This document shows, piece after piece, positions 8,306 to 15,019 of a DNA stretch of 37,320 bases. The stretch comes from Nitrospinota bacterium (GTDB lineage Bacteria; UBA8248). Positions within the stretch are counted from its first letter, which is position 1. Each line of letters opens with the position of its first letter. The notes below the pieces were generated by a model. It was not told the origin of the DNA. It worked only from the letters and a program-made list of their open reading frames with translations, and did not search any database. The stretch is taken from NCBI GenBank assembly GCA_026706735.1, contig JAPOYD010000140.1, positions 1-37,320 on the forward strand. The letters run 5' to 3'. Position numbers and translations under genes: made by a program.

Positions 8306-9164
8306 GCGCGGGGCATGGGCGCAGTTCCGCACCCACCGGGGGGCGGTGATAGGGGCGGGAATTCTGCTCGTCGCAGCGTTGGCCGTAGTGTTCGGCCCCC
8401 ATCTGTGGAGCATCGACCCCCACCTCATCGACATCCGCGCGCGCAACCAGGGCATCAGCTTCGCCCACCCCCTCGGCGCCGACCGCCTGGGCCGCGACAC
8501 CCTGGCGCGTATGTTGGCGGGCGGGCGCGTCTCGCTCGCGGTGGCGGGCGCCGCCATGGGCCTGGCCCTCTCTCTGGGCGCGGTGATCGGCGTGGCCTCG
8601 GGCTACTTCCGGCGGCTCGACGGCCCGCTCATGCGGCTGACGGATCTCTTCCTGGCGCTTCCGCTCCTGCCCCTTCTGCTCGTGATCATCGCGCTGTTCA
8701 GAGACGCGCTGCGCGCCGCCTTCGGGCCCGAGACCGGCATCTTCATCCTGATCGCCTCGGTCATCGGACTGACCTCCTGGATGAAGACCGCCCGCATCGT
8801 GCGCGGAGAGGTGCTCGCTCTTAAAGAGCGCGAATTCGTCCTCGCCTCGGGCGCGGTGGGCGCGCCGGCGGGGCGCATCATCTTCCGCCACATCCTGCCG
8901 GGGGTCGTCTCGCCCATCATGATCTCCGCAGCGCTCGGGGTGGGCGACGCCATCATCACCGAATCGGCGCTCTCGTTCCTGGGGCTGGGCTTTCCGCCGG
9001 ATTTCCCCACCTGGGGGAGGCTGCTCTACGATTCGACCGATTACCTCCAGCAATACCCCGGGCGCGTTCTCTGGCCCGGCCTCGCGATTTCGCTCACCGT
9101 GCTCAGCATCAACTACGTGGGCGACGGGCTGCGCGACGCGCTCGACCCCCGGTCGCGGGGATGA
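8292..9164 (+). CDS. ABC transporter permease, DppC/OppC type
   Basis: A 290-residue membrane protein with the N-terminal helix (GAVIGAGILLVAALAVVFG), then the HPLGADRLGRDTLARMLAGGRVSL motif diagnostic of the DppC/OppC family, and the coupling loop FVLASGAVGAPAGRIIFRHILPG near 180-205. It ends VGDGLRDALDPRSRG as usual. It pairs with the upstream permease. No ATP-binding subunits (DppD/DppF type) follow: the next gene is a small unrelated protein. The importer must therefore borrow ATPases encoded elsewhere. Confidence 0.92.
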   Translation: MTSARRGAWAQFRTHRGAVIGAGILLVAALAVVFGPHLWSIDPHLIDIRARNQGISFAHPLGADRLGRDTLARMLAGGRVSLAVAGAAMGLALSLGAVIGVASGYFRRLDGPLMRLTDLFLALPLLPLLLVIIALFRDALRAAFGPETGIFILIASVIGLTSWMKTARIVRGEVLALKEREFVLASGAVGAPAGRIIFRHILPGVVSPIMISAALGVGDAIITESALSFLGLGFPPDFPTWGRLLYDSTDYLQQYPGRVLWPGLAISLTVLSINYVGDGLRDALDPRSRG

Positions 9165-9331
9165 GCGCCGCCCGCTTTCGCGCCCTCTCGCCAGCGAGCC
9201 GGAATGCGCTCCCATCCTTGCGCGGGCGGGCGACCTCTGGCACGATTCGGCTTCGGCGGAACGCTCTCAAAACATGACACCGCGCCGGCCCGGAGGCTAC
9301 TCCCGGCGGCCCTTTGCACAGGAACACCGAC

Positions 9332-9784
9332 ATGGCTGAAAACGAAAACGTTTTCTTCATCTGCCCCGCGTGCGGGAAAACCGAACTGCCCCTCAATAGC
9401 TCGGACGACCCGAACGAAATTCTCTATATCCAGCTCGCGGAGATGGACACCTGCGATGAGGCGGCCAACGCGCAATTCGTGTACGGAGACTCGTTCACCA
9501 AGGGCTTCGGCGGCATGGTGCGCGACGTGGACGCGGAAGGCGAGGAGCGCGTGCGTTGGGTTCCCCCCAGAGCGGTGGTGGCGTATCACTTCGCGAGAAA
9601 CGAGGAGCGAATCGGCCAGGCGGAGCCCATGAACGACTTCTACCCCCAGCCGCTCTACCGCAACCTCTCGAAGGGGGACGGGGTGGAGAACATATTCGTC
9701 GCCATGGCGTTTTTGCCCCACAACGAATCCATGACACCCGAGATGCGCGCGCAGGGGGAGGCTCTCGCCAAGTCTTTGGGGTAA
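9332..9784 (+). CDS. Uncharacterised 150-residue protein with N-terminal CPxC
   Basis: An acidic, probably cytosolic protein starting MAENENVFFICPACGKTELP. The CPAC pair looks like half of a zinc ribbon; one further Cys lies in MDTCDE, so a complete four-Cys site is not evident. No signal peptide or membrane segment. AGGA eight bases before this ATG favours it over the one 18 bp upstream. I do not recognise a family. It follows the ABC permeases by 167 bp in which nothing else is seen, and is followed by a repeat element. Confidence 0.6.
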   Translation: MAENENVFFICPACGKTELPLNSSDDPNEILYIQLAEMDTCDEAANAQFVYGDSFTKGFGGMVRDVDAEGEERVRWVPPRAVVAYHFARNEERIGQAEPMNDFYPQPLYRNLSKGDGVENIFVAMAFLPHNESMTPEMRAQGEALAKSLG

Positions 9785-10023
9785 GGGTTGTTGAGAAGTT
9801 CCTGGGAGGGAAAAGGCAATCCCCTTAGAAAGGGAAACGCCATATAGTCAACCCCCCCTACCCCCCCTTGTCAGGGGGGCAAGAAAAAGCAAAACCCCCT
9901 CTGCCCGGCGGGGGCGCATCGCCTTTTTATACCCCCCTGACAAGGGGGGGTAGGGGGGGTTGCTTTTCCAGTCGAGAGGGGCATTTCCTTTACCCCTGAA
10001 AAGGGGACTTTTTCAACAACCCC
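9785..10023. mobile_element. MITE-like element with GGGTTGTTGA ends and a 31-bp internal inverted repeat
   Basis: The left end reads GGGTTGTTGAGAAGTTCC and the right end complements GGGTTGTTGAAAAAGTCCC, the same terminal motif as 5137-5420. Inside, 9849-9879 and 9932-9962 are perfect 31-bp reverse complements made of C and G runs around TTGTCAGGGGGG. No coding potential. It sits directly after the stop of the preceding gene and just before the next gene end on the minus strand. Confidence 0.6.
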
Positions 10024-10034
10024 TTCAGGAACAC

Positions 10035-10286
10035 CTAATCCCCGCCCAGCAGGCGGTTGTAGATCCAGGCCAGGATGGTGAAGAAGAAAAAGCCTATCGC
10101 GAACCCCCAGGCCGCCCCGATGATCGCGCCCGGATAGGTGGGGGAAACGCCCGGGTAGAAATCGGCTATCAGCTTCAGCATATCCCCGCCCACGCCGAAC
10201 AACGCGCCCAGAAAGGCGTAGAGAAAAAACATGGCCCCGTAGATGATGCCGGCGGCCAAGCCGAATTTCACAGCGTCCAGTTTCAC
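10035..10286 (-). CDS. Small membrane protein (DUF5676 / holin-like type)
   Basis: An 83-residue protein starting VKLDAVKFGLAAGIIYG with two hydrophobic helices (about residues 8-30 and 50-75) separated by DFYPGVSPTYPGAIIGAAWG. This matches small inner-membrane proteins annotated as bacterial holin-like or DUF5676, whose role is unknown. The GTG start is supported by AGGGAG seven bases upstream; a longer frame upstream lacks such a site. It stands alone on the minus strand, with a repeat element at its 3' end. Confidence 0.65.
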   Translation of the reverse strand: MKLDAVKFGLAAGIIYGAMFFLYAFLGALFGVGGDMLKLIADFYPGVSPTYPGAIIGAAWGFAIGFFFFTILAWIYNRLLGGD

Positions 10287-10448
10287 GTCGAATCTCCCTG
10301 ATGGCGTGGAAATGCGCATCTACATACGCTATTCAATATAGGCTCCATGAAGCATCCCGGCAAAATCACTCGCGAGCCCCCGGTGGGGGGCCGCCCGCAT
10401 TCATTCCGGATGGGCGCCTCGCCCGTCCCCAGACAGGAGGTCGGTTTG

Positions 10449-10826
10449 ATGAGCGAAGAAACACGCCTCGAGAGAGGACTCAGAACCCGCGCGAGAATCT
10501 TCGGCGAAGAAGGAGAGGAGAGGCGCCAGGCATTCGCGGAGGCGAGCCCCGCGTTCGCGCAGTTCGTCACCGAATCCGTGTACGGCGATCTCTACGCGCG
10601 AGACGGCATCGACGACAAGACGCGCGAAACGGTGATCCTCTCCGTCCTGTGCGCCCAGGGACGGGACAGGGAGTTCGGCTACCACGCCAAGGCGGCGCTT
10701 CGCATCGGCATGACGAAAGAGGAAATTCAGGAGATCATCCTGATATGCGCGATCTATGCGGGCGCTCCCAACGCAGTGGGCGCGACGGACGAGTCGCTGC
10801 GCGTGTTCAAGGAGTTCGGCGTCTAG
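10449..10826 (+). CDS. Carboxymuconolactone decarboxylase-family protein
   Basis: A 125-residue all-helical protein of the CMD/AhpD superfamily. The diagnostic stretch is CAQGRDREFGYHAKAALRIGMTKEEIQEIILICAIYAGAPNAV, as in PcaC-type decarboxylases, with the conserved His in YHAKAAL. It lacks the CxxC of AhpD, so a peroxidase role is unlikely. AGGAGG eight bases before ATG 10449 fixes the start; an in-frame ATG at 10347 would add an unrelated 34-residue extension. No aromatic-degradation neighbours are present, so the substrate is unclear. Its stop shares the palindrome CTAG with the convergent gene. Confidence 0.85.
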   Translation: MSEETRLERGLRTRARIFGEEGEERRQAFAEASPAFAQFVTESVYGDLYARDGIDDKTRETVILSVLCAQGRDREFGYHAKAALRIGMTKEEIQEIILICAIYAGAPNAVGATDESLRVFKEFGV

Positions 10827-11860
10827 GCGCCCTGGTCGGGACCGAGGACGTTCCTGATCTTCTCGGCGAGCGCGGCCGTGATGAGCCTCGCCGCCTCCTC
10901 TAAAGGGGGCCGCATGCGCGCGCCCGCGGCGAAGGCGTGGCCGCCGCCTCCGAAGGTGCGGGCGACGTCGTGAATCTCCACCCGGCCCTTCGAGCGCATG
11001 CTCACGCGGATTCGCCCGTTTTCGAGTTCGGACAAGAAGGCGATGACCTCGACGGACTCTATCGAGCGGGGAACCGAAATGTATTCCTCCGTCTCGGAAC
11101 GCGAGACGCCGAAGCGATCGAGTTCCTGCGCGCTCAGGGTGAACCAGGCGAGGCGTCCCCCGCAGTCGAGCGCCATGCGGCTCATCAGCGTACCCAGCAG
11201 CTTCAGGGAGCCCGCGCCGTTCGATTCCCAGAAGATCGAGTAGGCCTCGCCGGGACTCGCGCCGAGCTCCACCAGGCGCGCCGCCCAGTTCAGCGTGCGT
11301 TTCGACGTGTTCGTGAAGCGGAACTGGCCCGTGTCGTAGACGAGTGCCGCCATGAGCGCGCGGGTGATGAGCAAGTCGTCGAACGGATAGCCCTCCTCGT
11401 CCAGATAATCCGCGATCATCTCGCCCACCGCGGCGGCACCCGCGTCGATGACGGAGGGGCAGTCGATGTTGTCCTCTTCCCTGATGTGGTGATCCACGAC
11501 GGCCAGGGGAAGGCCGCTGTTCTTTACCGGCTCCTCGAGCCTGCCCAGGCGGCTCGCCTTGCCGGTGTCCAGGATGAGACACGCATCGAAGCGCTCCACC
11601 CAGTCCTCCTGCGCGAGAAGGTCCTCCCGCGATCGCACGAGGCCCTCCGGATCGAAGGGCGCGACGAATACGGGCGTCTTGTCCTCGGTGACGACGGTGG
11701 CGTGCTTGCCGATCGCCTTGAGGTAGCGGCTGAGGGCGACGCACGCGAGGAGGCCGTCACCGTCCGGACCGATGTGGGTGAGAAGCAGGAAGCGCTCGTG
11801 CTGTGCGAGGAAATCTCTTAAGGGCTGAAACCGGCTCTGACTCTTTTGCTCCGTGCTCAT
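10823..11860 (-). CDS. nrnA: DHH-family phosphoesterase, NrnA-like nanoRNase/pAp phosphatase
   Basis: A 345-residue protein with the DHH-domain metal motifs GPDGDG (D33, D35), ILDTG (D98) and VVDHHIRE (D123, H124, H125), and a C-terminal DHHA1 domain with GRVEIHDVARTFGGGGHAFAAGARM. The layout and length match NrnA-type enzymes, which degrade 2-5 nt RNAs and may dephosphorylate 3'-phosphoadenosine 5'-phosphate. Last gene of the run trxB-nuoI-pncB-nrnA, starting 13 bp after the pncB stop. Assignment to NrnA rather than another DHH/DHHA1 branch rests on these motifs. Confidence 0.88.
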   Translation of the reverse strand: MSTEQKSQSRFQPLRDFLAQHERFLLLTHIGPDGDGLLACVALSRYLKAIGKHATVVTEDKTPVFVAPFDPEGLVRSREDLLAQEDWVERFDACLILDTGKASRLGRLEEPVKNSGLPLAVVDHHIREEDNIDCPSVIDAGAAAVGEMIADYLDEEGYPFDDLLITRALMAALVYDTGQFRFTNTSKRTLNWAARLVELGASPGEAYSIFWESNGAGSLKLLGTLMSRMALDCGGRLAWFTLSAQELDRFGVSRSETEEYISVPRSIESVEVIAFLSELENGRIRVSMRSKGRVEIHDVARTFGGGGHAFAAGARMRPPLEEAARLITAALAEKIRNVLGPDQGA

Positions 11861-11873
11861 GCGCTTTCGCTGC

Positions 11874-13046
11874 TCATGAGGATGATTCCAGGCTCACGCG
11901 GTGAATCTGGCGCAAAACGTAGCTTCTGATCTCCTTCGCCGAAGGCGCATCGTCCGTGCGTTCGCCGCCGGTTATCACGCTTGCGAGCAGTTGCTCCACT
12001 ACACCGCCGCAGGCCGCGCAATCCCCGTAGGGCCTGTCCATCGGGATGACGCGCTCCGCCCCGCAGTCGCGGCAGCGCAGCAGGTGCTTGGCGCCGGGGT
12101 GTTTGCCGCGCTTGGCGACAGCCTCGCCGTCCACCTCGACGATGTCCATCGAGAAATCGATCGTGGCCGCGGCGCTGACGGACGTGCCCACGCCGTAGCC
12201 GCCGTCCACCACGGGGTTGAGCTCCAGAATCTTCTCCTCGCTCAGCCCGCCGCTCACGAAGAGCTTCACGTGCGGGAAACCCGCGCGGTCGAGCTCCCAG
12301 CGGATCTCTTCCAGTATCTCGCGCAGATTCCCCCGCCTCGAAGCCGGTGTATCCACCCGCACGGCCGAGAGGCGATCCGTCAGCGCGCGCGCCGCCTCCA
12401 GGGTTTCGAACCGCTCATCCGCAAAGGTGTCCACCAGCGCGACGCGGCCCACTTCCGGCTCGATAACCTCATCGAACGCCTTGGCCGCGGGTACGAGGCC
12501 GCCCATGAGAATCACCAGCGCGTGGGGCATCGTGCCCGCCGCCGGAATCTCCAGAAGCTCGGCGCCCTTGACGAGGGCGACGCCGTCGCAGCCGCCGACG
12601 TAGGCCGCGCGCTCGACCATCGGCGCGATGGCGGGGTGCATCCTCCGCGCACCGAAACTCACGAGCTGCCTGCCCTCCGCCGCGATGCGGCATCTGGCCG
12701 CCTTGGTCGCGACCCCGCTCGCCTGGCACATCAGTCCCAGGATGGGGGTCTCCAGCCTGCAGAAATCGTTGTAGGTTCCCGTAATCTCCAGAACGGGCTG
12801 GGAGGGCCTGAAAACCGTCCCCTCAGGCACGGCGCGGACATCCACCGGGAATCCATCGAGAAGGCGCAGGATCTCTTCCAGACCCGTGAACACGCCCCAG
12901 CCCGAGGGAAGCGACTTGGCCGCGAACTCCGCGCGCACGTTCTTTCTGATGCCTTTTGCTTCGAGAATCTTGAGGGTTCGCTCGAAATAGACGTCCGTCA
13001 CACGGCCTGAGCGGATGTCGTCGAAATCGGCGGTGAACAGACTCAA
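11874..13046 (-). CDS. pncB: Nicotinate phosphoribosyltransferase with C-terminal zinc-ribbon
   Basis: A 390-residue enzyme converting nicotinate and PRPP to nicotinate mononucleotide in NAD salvage. Family features include the N-terminal DVYFERTLKIL, the substrate-loop SFGARRMHPAIAPMVERAAYVGGCDG, ALVDTF, and FVSGGLSEEKILEL near 267-280, followed by GVGTSV. The C-terminus carries CRDCG and CAACGG, a four-Cys zinc site like that of the Thermoplasma-type enzyme; compact PncBs lack it. The annotated start is a TTG with only a weak ribosome site, 25 bp after the nuoI stop. The frame is open further upstream but has no better start, so the exact N-terminus is uncertain. Confidence 0.92.
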   Translation of the reverse strand: MSLFTADFDDIRSGRVTDVYFERTLKILEAKGIRKNVRAEFAAKSLPSGWGVFTGLEEILRLLDGFPVDVRAVPEGTVFRPSQPVLEITGTYNDFCRLETPILGLMCQASGVATKAARCRIAAEGRQLVSFGARRMHPAIAPMVERAAYVGGCDGVALVKGAELLEIPAAGTMPHALVILMGGLVPAAKAFDEVIEPEVGRVALVDTFADERFETLEAARALTDRLSAVRVDTPASRRGNLREILEEIRWELDRAGFPHVKLFVSGGLSEEKILELNPVVDGGYGVGTSVSAAATIDFSMDIVEVDGEAVAKRGKHPGAKHLLRCRDCGAERVIPMDRPYGDCAACGGVVEQLLASVITGGERTDDAPSAKEIRSYVLRQIHRVSLESSS

Positions 13047-13071
13047 AAGAGGATTCCGCCAGGGAAGCCCG

Positions 13072-13620
13072 CTATTCGGCGGGCGCCGTCTCGGCAGGAG
13101 CTTCAGGCCGCATGTCCGCCTCCTGGTTTCTCAGGCCGAACAGCTTGCCCCAGGGCCTGGGGCCGGTGTAATTCACCTCTTTCTCCCAGACGTCGTAGAG
13201 GCGCTCTTTCTCGTAGACGAGATCGTCGCGGAAATAACCGGTCGTCTCGTACTGGTGGGTGTGGACGATGGACAAGGGCGTCGTGGGGCACGCCTCGGTG
13301 CATAGTCCGCAGTACATGCACCGCATGTAGTCGATGTAGAACTCCTTGGCGTACATCTCGCGGCCCTTGCCCGCCGTGACGATGGTGATGCAGTCGACCG
13401 GACAGGCCTTCTCGCAGTTCAGACAGCCGATGCAGAGCTCCTCGCCCGTCTTGAAGTCGCGCGTGAGTCCCAGAAATCCGCGAAAACGATCGGGAGGTTC
13501 CCAGCGCTCCGTCGGGTATTGAAGCGTGACGGGCTTTTTGAACATGTGCCGCAGCGTGGCGGACATGCCCTTCACGATGTCCCAGAGAAAGAATTTCTGT
13601 ATACCCCTGGTGAACTCCAT
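13072..13620 (-). CDS. nuoI: NADH-quinone oxidoreductase subunit I (two 4Fe-4S ferredoxin)
   Basis: A 182-residue protein with two [4Fe-4S] motifs, CIGCLNCEKACP and CMYCGLCTEACPT, and the NuoI hallmarks MFKKPVTLQYP near residues 26-36, RFRGFLGL, and EFYIDYMRCMYCG. It would carry clusters N6a and N6b in the peripheral arm of complex I. An AGGAGAGG ribosome site precedes the ATG. No other complex I subunit is in the window; here nuoI sits between trxB and pncB, so either the nuo genes are scattered or this copy serves another ferredoxin-like role. Confidence 0.92.
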   Translation of the reverse strand: MEFTRGIQKFFLWDIVKGMSATLRHMFKKPVTLQYPTERWEPPDRFRGFLGLTRDFKTGEELCIGCLNCEKACPVDCITIVTAGKGREMYAKEFYIDYMRCMYCGLCTEACPTTPLSIVHTHQYETTGYFRDDLVYEKERLYDVWEKEVNYTGPRPWGKLFGLRNQEADMRPEAPAETAPAE

Positions 13621-13642
13621 TCCCCTCTCCTCGCCTTGAACT

Positions 13643-14599
13643 CTAGGAAGCCGCCGCCGCGGCCTTCTTGGCCTCTTCCTGGGCTTCGAGATATTTCTCG
13701 GCCGCCACCGCCGCCGTCGTCGCGTCGCCCGACGCGTTGGTGATCTGGCGAATCAACTGGCTCCTGCAATCACCGGCCACGAACAGGCCCGGAACGTTGG
13801 TCTCCATGTTCTGGTCCGTGAGGATGAAACCGGCGTCGTCTTTCTCCACGTGATCTTTTATCAAATCCGTATTCGGAATAAAACCGATGAAAACGAAAAG
13901 GCCCGTGGCGTCGATCTCCTGCGTCTCGTCCGTCTTCACGTTCCGGATGCGCAGCTTCTTCATCTCCCGGTCATCGCCGATGACTTCTTCGGGCACGTAG
14001 TCGGTGATGATCTCGACTTTCGGGTTCTCGCGAATCTTGTCCACCAGGACAGCATGGGCGCGGAACTGATCGCGGCGGTGGATGATGTAGACCTTCGTGC
14101 CGTACTTCGTGAGGAACTGGCCCTCCTCCACGGCGCTGTTCCCGCCGCCGATTACGGTGATGACCTCATCCTGGAAGAACGCGCCGTCGCACAGCGCGCA
14201 GTAGCTCACGCCCTTGCCGGCGTATTTCTCCTCGCCCGGAATGCCGAGCTTTTTCGGATACCCGCCGGGCGTATAGATAACGGCCCCGCAGCGGCGCACG
14301 CCCATGTCGGTCGTGACGATGAAATCATCTCCATCCTTTTTCACCTCGGTGACTTCTTCCATCTCGATCTTGAGGCCGAACTTCATGGCGTGATCGGCAA
14401 ACTTGGCCGCCAACTCCTGGCCGCCGACCAATTCGAAGCCCGGATAGTCTTCCACGTGTTCGGTGTTCAAAATCTCGCCGCCCGGGGCGAGCTTCTCATA
14501 GCAGACCACGTTCAGCTTCGAGCGCGCCGTATAAAGCCCCGCCGTCAGACCGGCCGGTCCTGCGCCTATGATGATGATTTCAAAATCGCGTTCAGCCAC
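13643..14599 (-). CDS. trxB: Thioredoxin-disulfide reductase
   Basis: A 318-residue low-molecular-weight flavoprotein with the FAD dinucleotide motif IIIGAGPAGLTAGLYTAR at 10-27, the redox pair CALC (usually CATC) in SYCALCDGAFF, the NADPH motif VIGGGNSAVEEG, HRRDQFRA, and the closing FAD motif VPGLFVAGDCR. It reduces thioredoxin- or glutaredoxin-like partners with NADPH. The start is GTG with GGAG seven bases upstream. It follows the two selenoprotein genes and has its own strong promoter (14665-14693). It leads the run trxB-nuoI-pncB-nrnA. The Ala/Lys-rich C-terminal tail is unremarkable. Confidence 0.95.
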   Translation of the reverse strand: MAERDFEIIIIGAGPAGLTAGLYTARSKLNVVCYEKLAPGGEILNTEHVEDYPGFELVGGQELAAKFADHAMKFGLKIEMEEVTEVKKDGDDFIVTTDMGVRRCGAVIYTPGGYPKKLGIPGEEKYAGKGVSYCALCDGAFFQDEVITVIGGGNSAVEEGQFLTKYGTKVYIIHRRDQFRAHAVLVDKIRENPKVEIITDYVPEEVIGDDREMKKLRIRNVKTDETQEIDATGLFVFIGFIPNTDLIKDHVEKDDAGFILTDQNMETNVPGLFVAGDCRSQLIRQITNASGDATTAAVAAEKYLEAQEEAKKAAAAAS

Positions 14600-14664
14600 T
14601 TCATATCTCCAGAACTAAGAACAGGCAAGAAATGAAACCGATTGGTCGGACCAAAACCGGGCAG

Positions 14665-14693
14665 ATTCTAACACCCGCCCCATACCATGCCAA
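14665..14693 (-). promoter_or_regulatory. Sigma-70-type promoter ahead of trxB
   Basis: Reading the minus strand, TTGGCA (14693-14688) and TAGAAT (14670-14665) are each 5 of 6 to consensus with an exact 17-bp spacer. The expected transcription start gives a leader of about 58 nt before the trxB GTG. An overlapping CCATGC/GCATGG inverted repeat (14685-14703) covers the -35 box and could be an operator or a weak terminator of the upstream genes. Confidence 0.6.
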
Positions 14694-14719
14694 CCCCGCA
14701 TGGAGGTTTGACTCTTCCT

Positions 14720-15019
14720 CTACTCCACGGGCGAGAGGACGAATGCGCCGAACTCTTTTTCGAGACGCAGCCTTTTTCCGTCGTGCTCAACGACGGCGCC
14801 TGCGGGGGTATCCTCATCCACCGGGATGCGTTCACCGCAAACAGGGCATGAGACCATCTGCACGACGCTGAGCGCCTCCGCCCCTTCCGCCCGGCCCAGG
14901 CGGAATCTCACCCCCGCTCAGTTGCCGCAATCGATCAGGTCGCGCGGCTTCGCGTCCCACGGGACGGGTATCTTTTGCCCTCAGCCGGGGCAGGGGAGCG
15001 TCTTCCGCCTCCCGCTCAC
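14720..15019 (-). CDS. Double-selenocysteine zinc-ribbon protein (two in-frame UGA codons)
   Basis: Read from a GTG that overlaps the preceding stop (GTGA), the frame gives 99 residues with UGA at codons 13 (14981-14983) and 34 (14918-14920). With Sec inserted the first half contains CPGUGQKIPV and DCGNUAGVRFRL; the second half repeats the pattern as CPVCGERIPV ... GKRLRL. So U13 aligns with a Cys in the protein's own second repeat, and CPGU/CGNU together form a four-ligand ribbon site. Homologous small ribbons normally have Cys at these positions (general knowledge of LysW-like and related ribbons). Each UGA is followed by a hairpin with its loop 20 nt on. UGA is a normal stop elsewhere here. 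Conventional callers would see only a fragment starting at 14911. Function unknown; context suggests thiol or metal redox chemistry with trxB. Confidence 0.75.
14885..14905 (-). promoter_or_regulatory. Candidate bacterial SECIS element for the second UGA of the ribbon gene
   Basis: On the mRNA, TTCCGCC (14905-14899) pairs perfectly with GGCGGAA (14891-14885), leaving the seven-base loop UGGGCCG. The loop starts 20 nt after the UGA at 14920-14918 and has G residues at its head, as bacterial SECIS elements do. The element lies within the coding frame. Confidence 0.65.
14953..14966 (-). promoter_or_regulatory. Candidate bacterial SECIS element for the first UGA of the ribbon gene
   Basis: CGTCC (14966-14962) pairs with GGACG (14957-14953) around loop CGUG. 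The stem begins 14 nt after the UGA at 14983-14981 and the loop starts at +20, the same spacing as the second element. The stem is short (5 bp). Confidence 0.5.

Noticed and set aside
10347..10448. Upstream ATG for the CMD-family protein
   Set aside because: The extension is not conserved-looking, and AGGAGG directly precedes the ATG at 10449.
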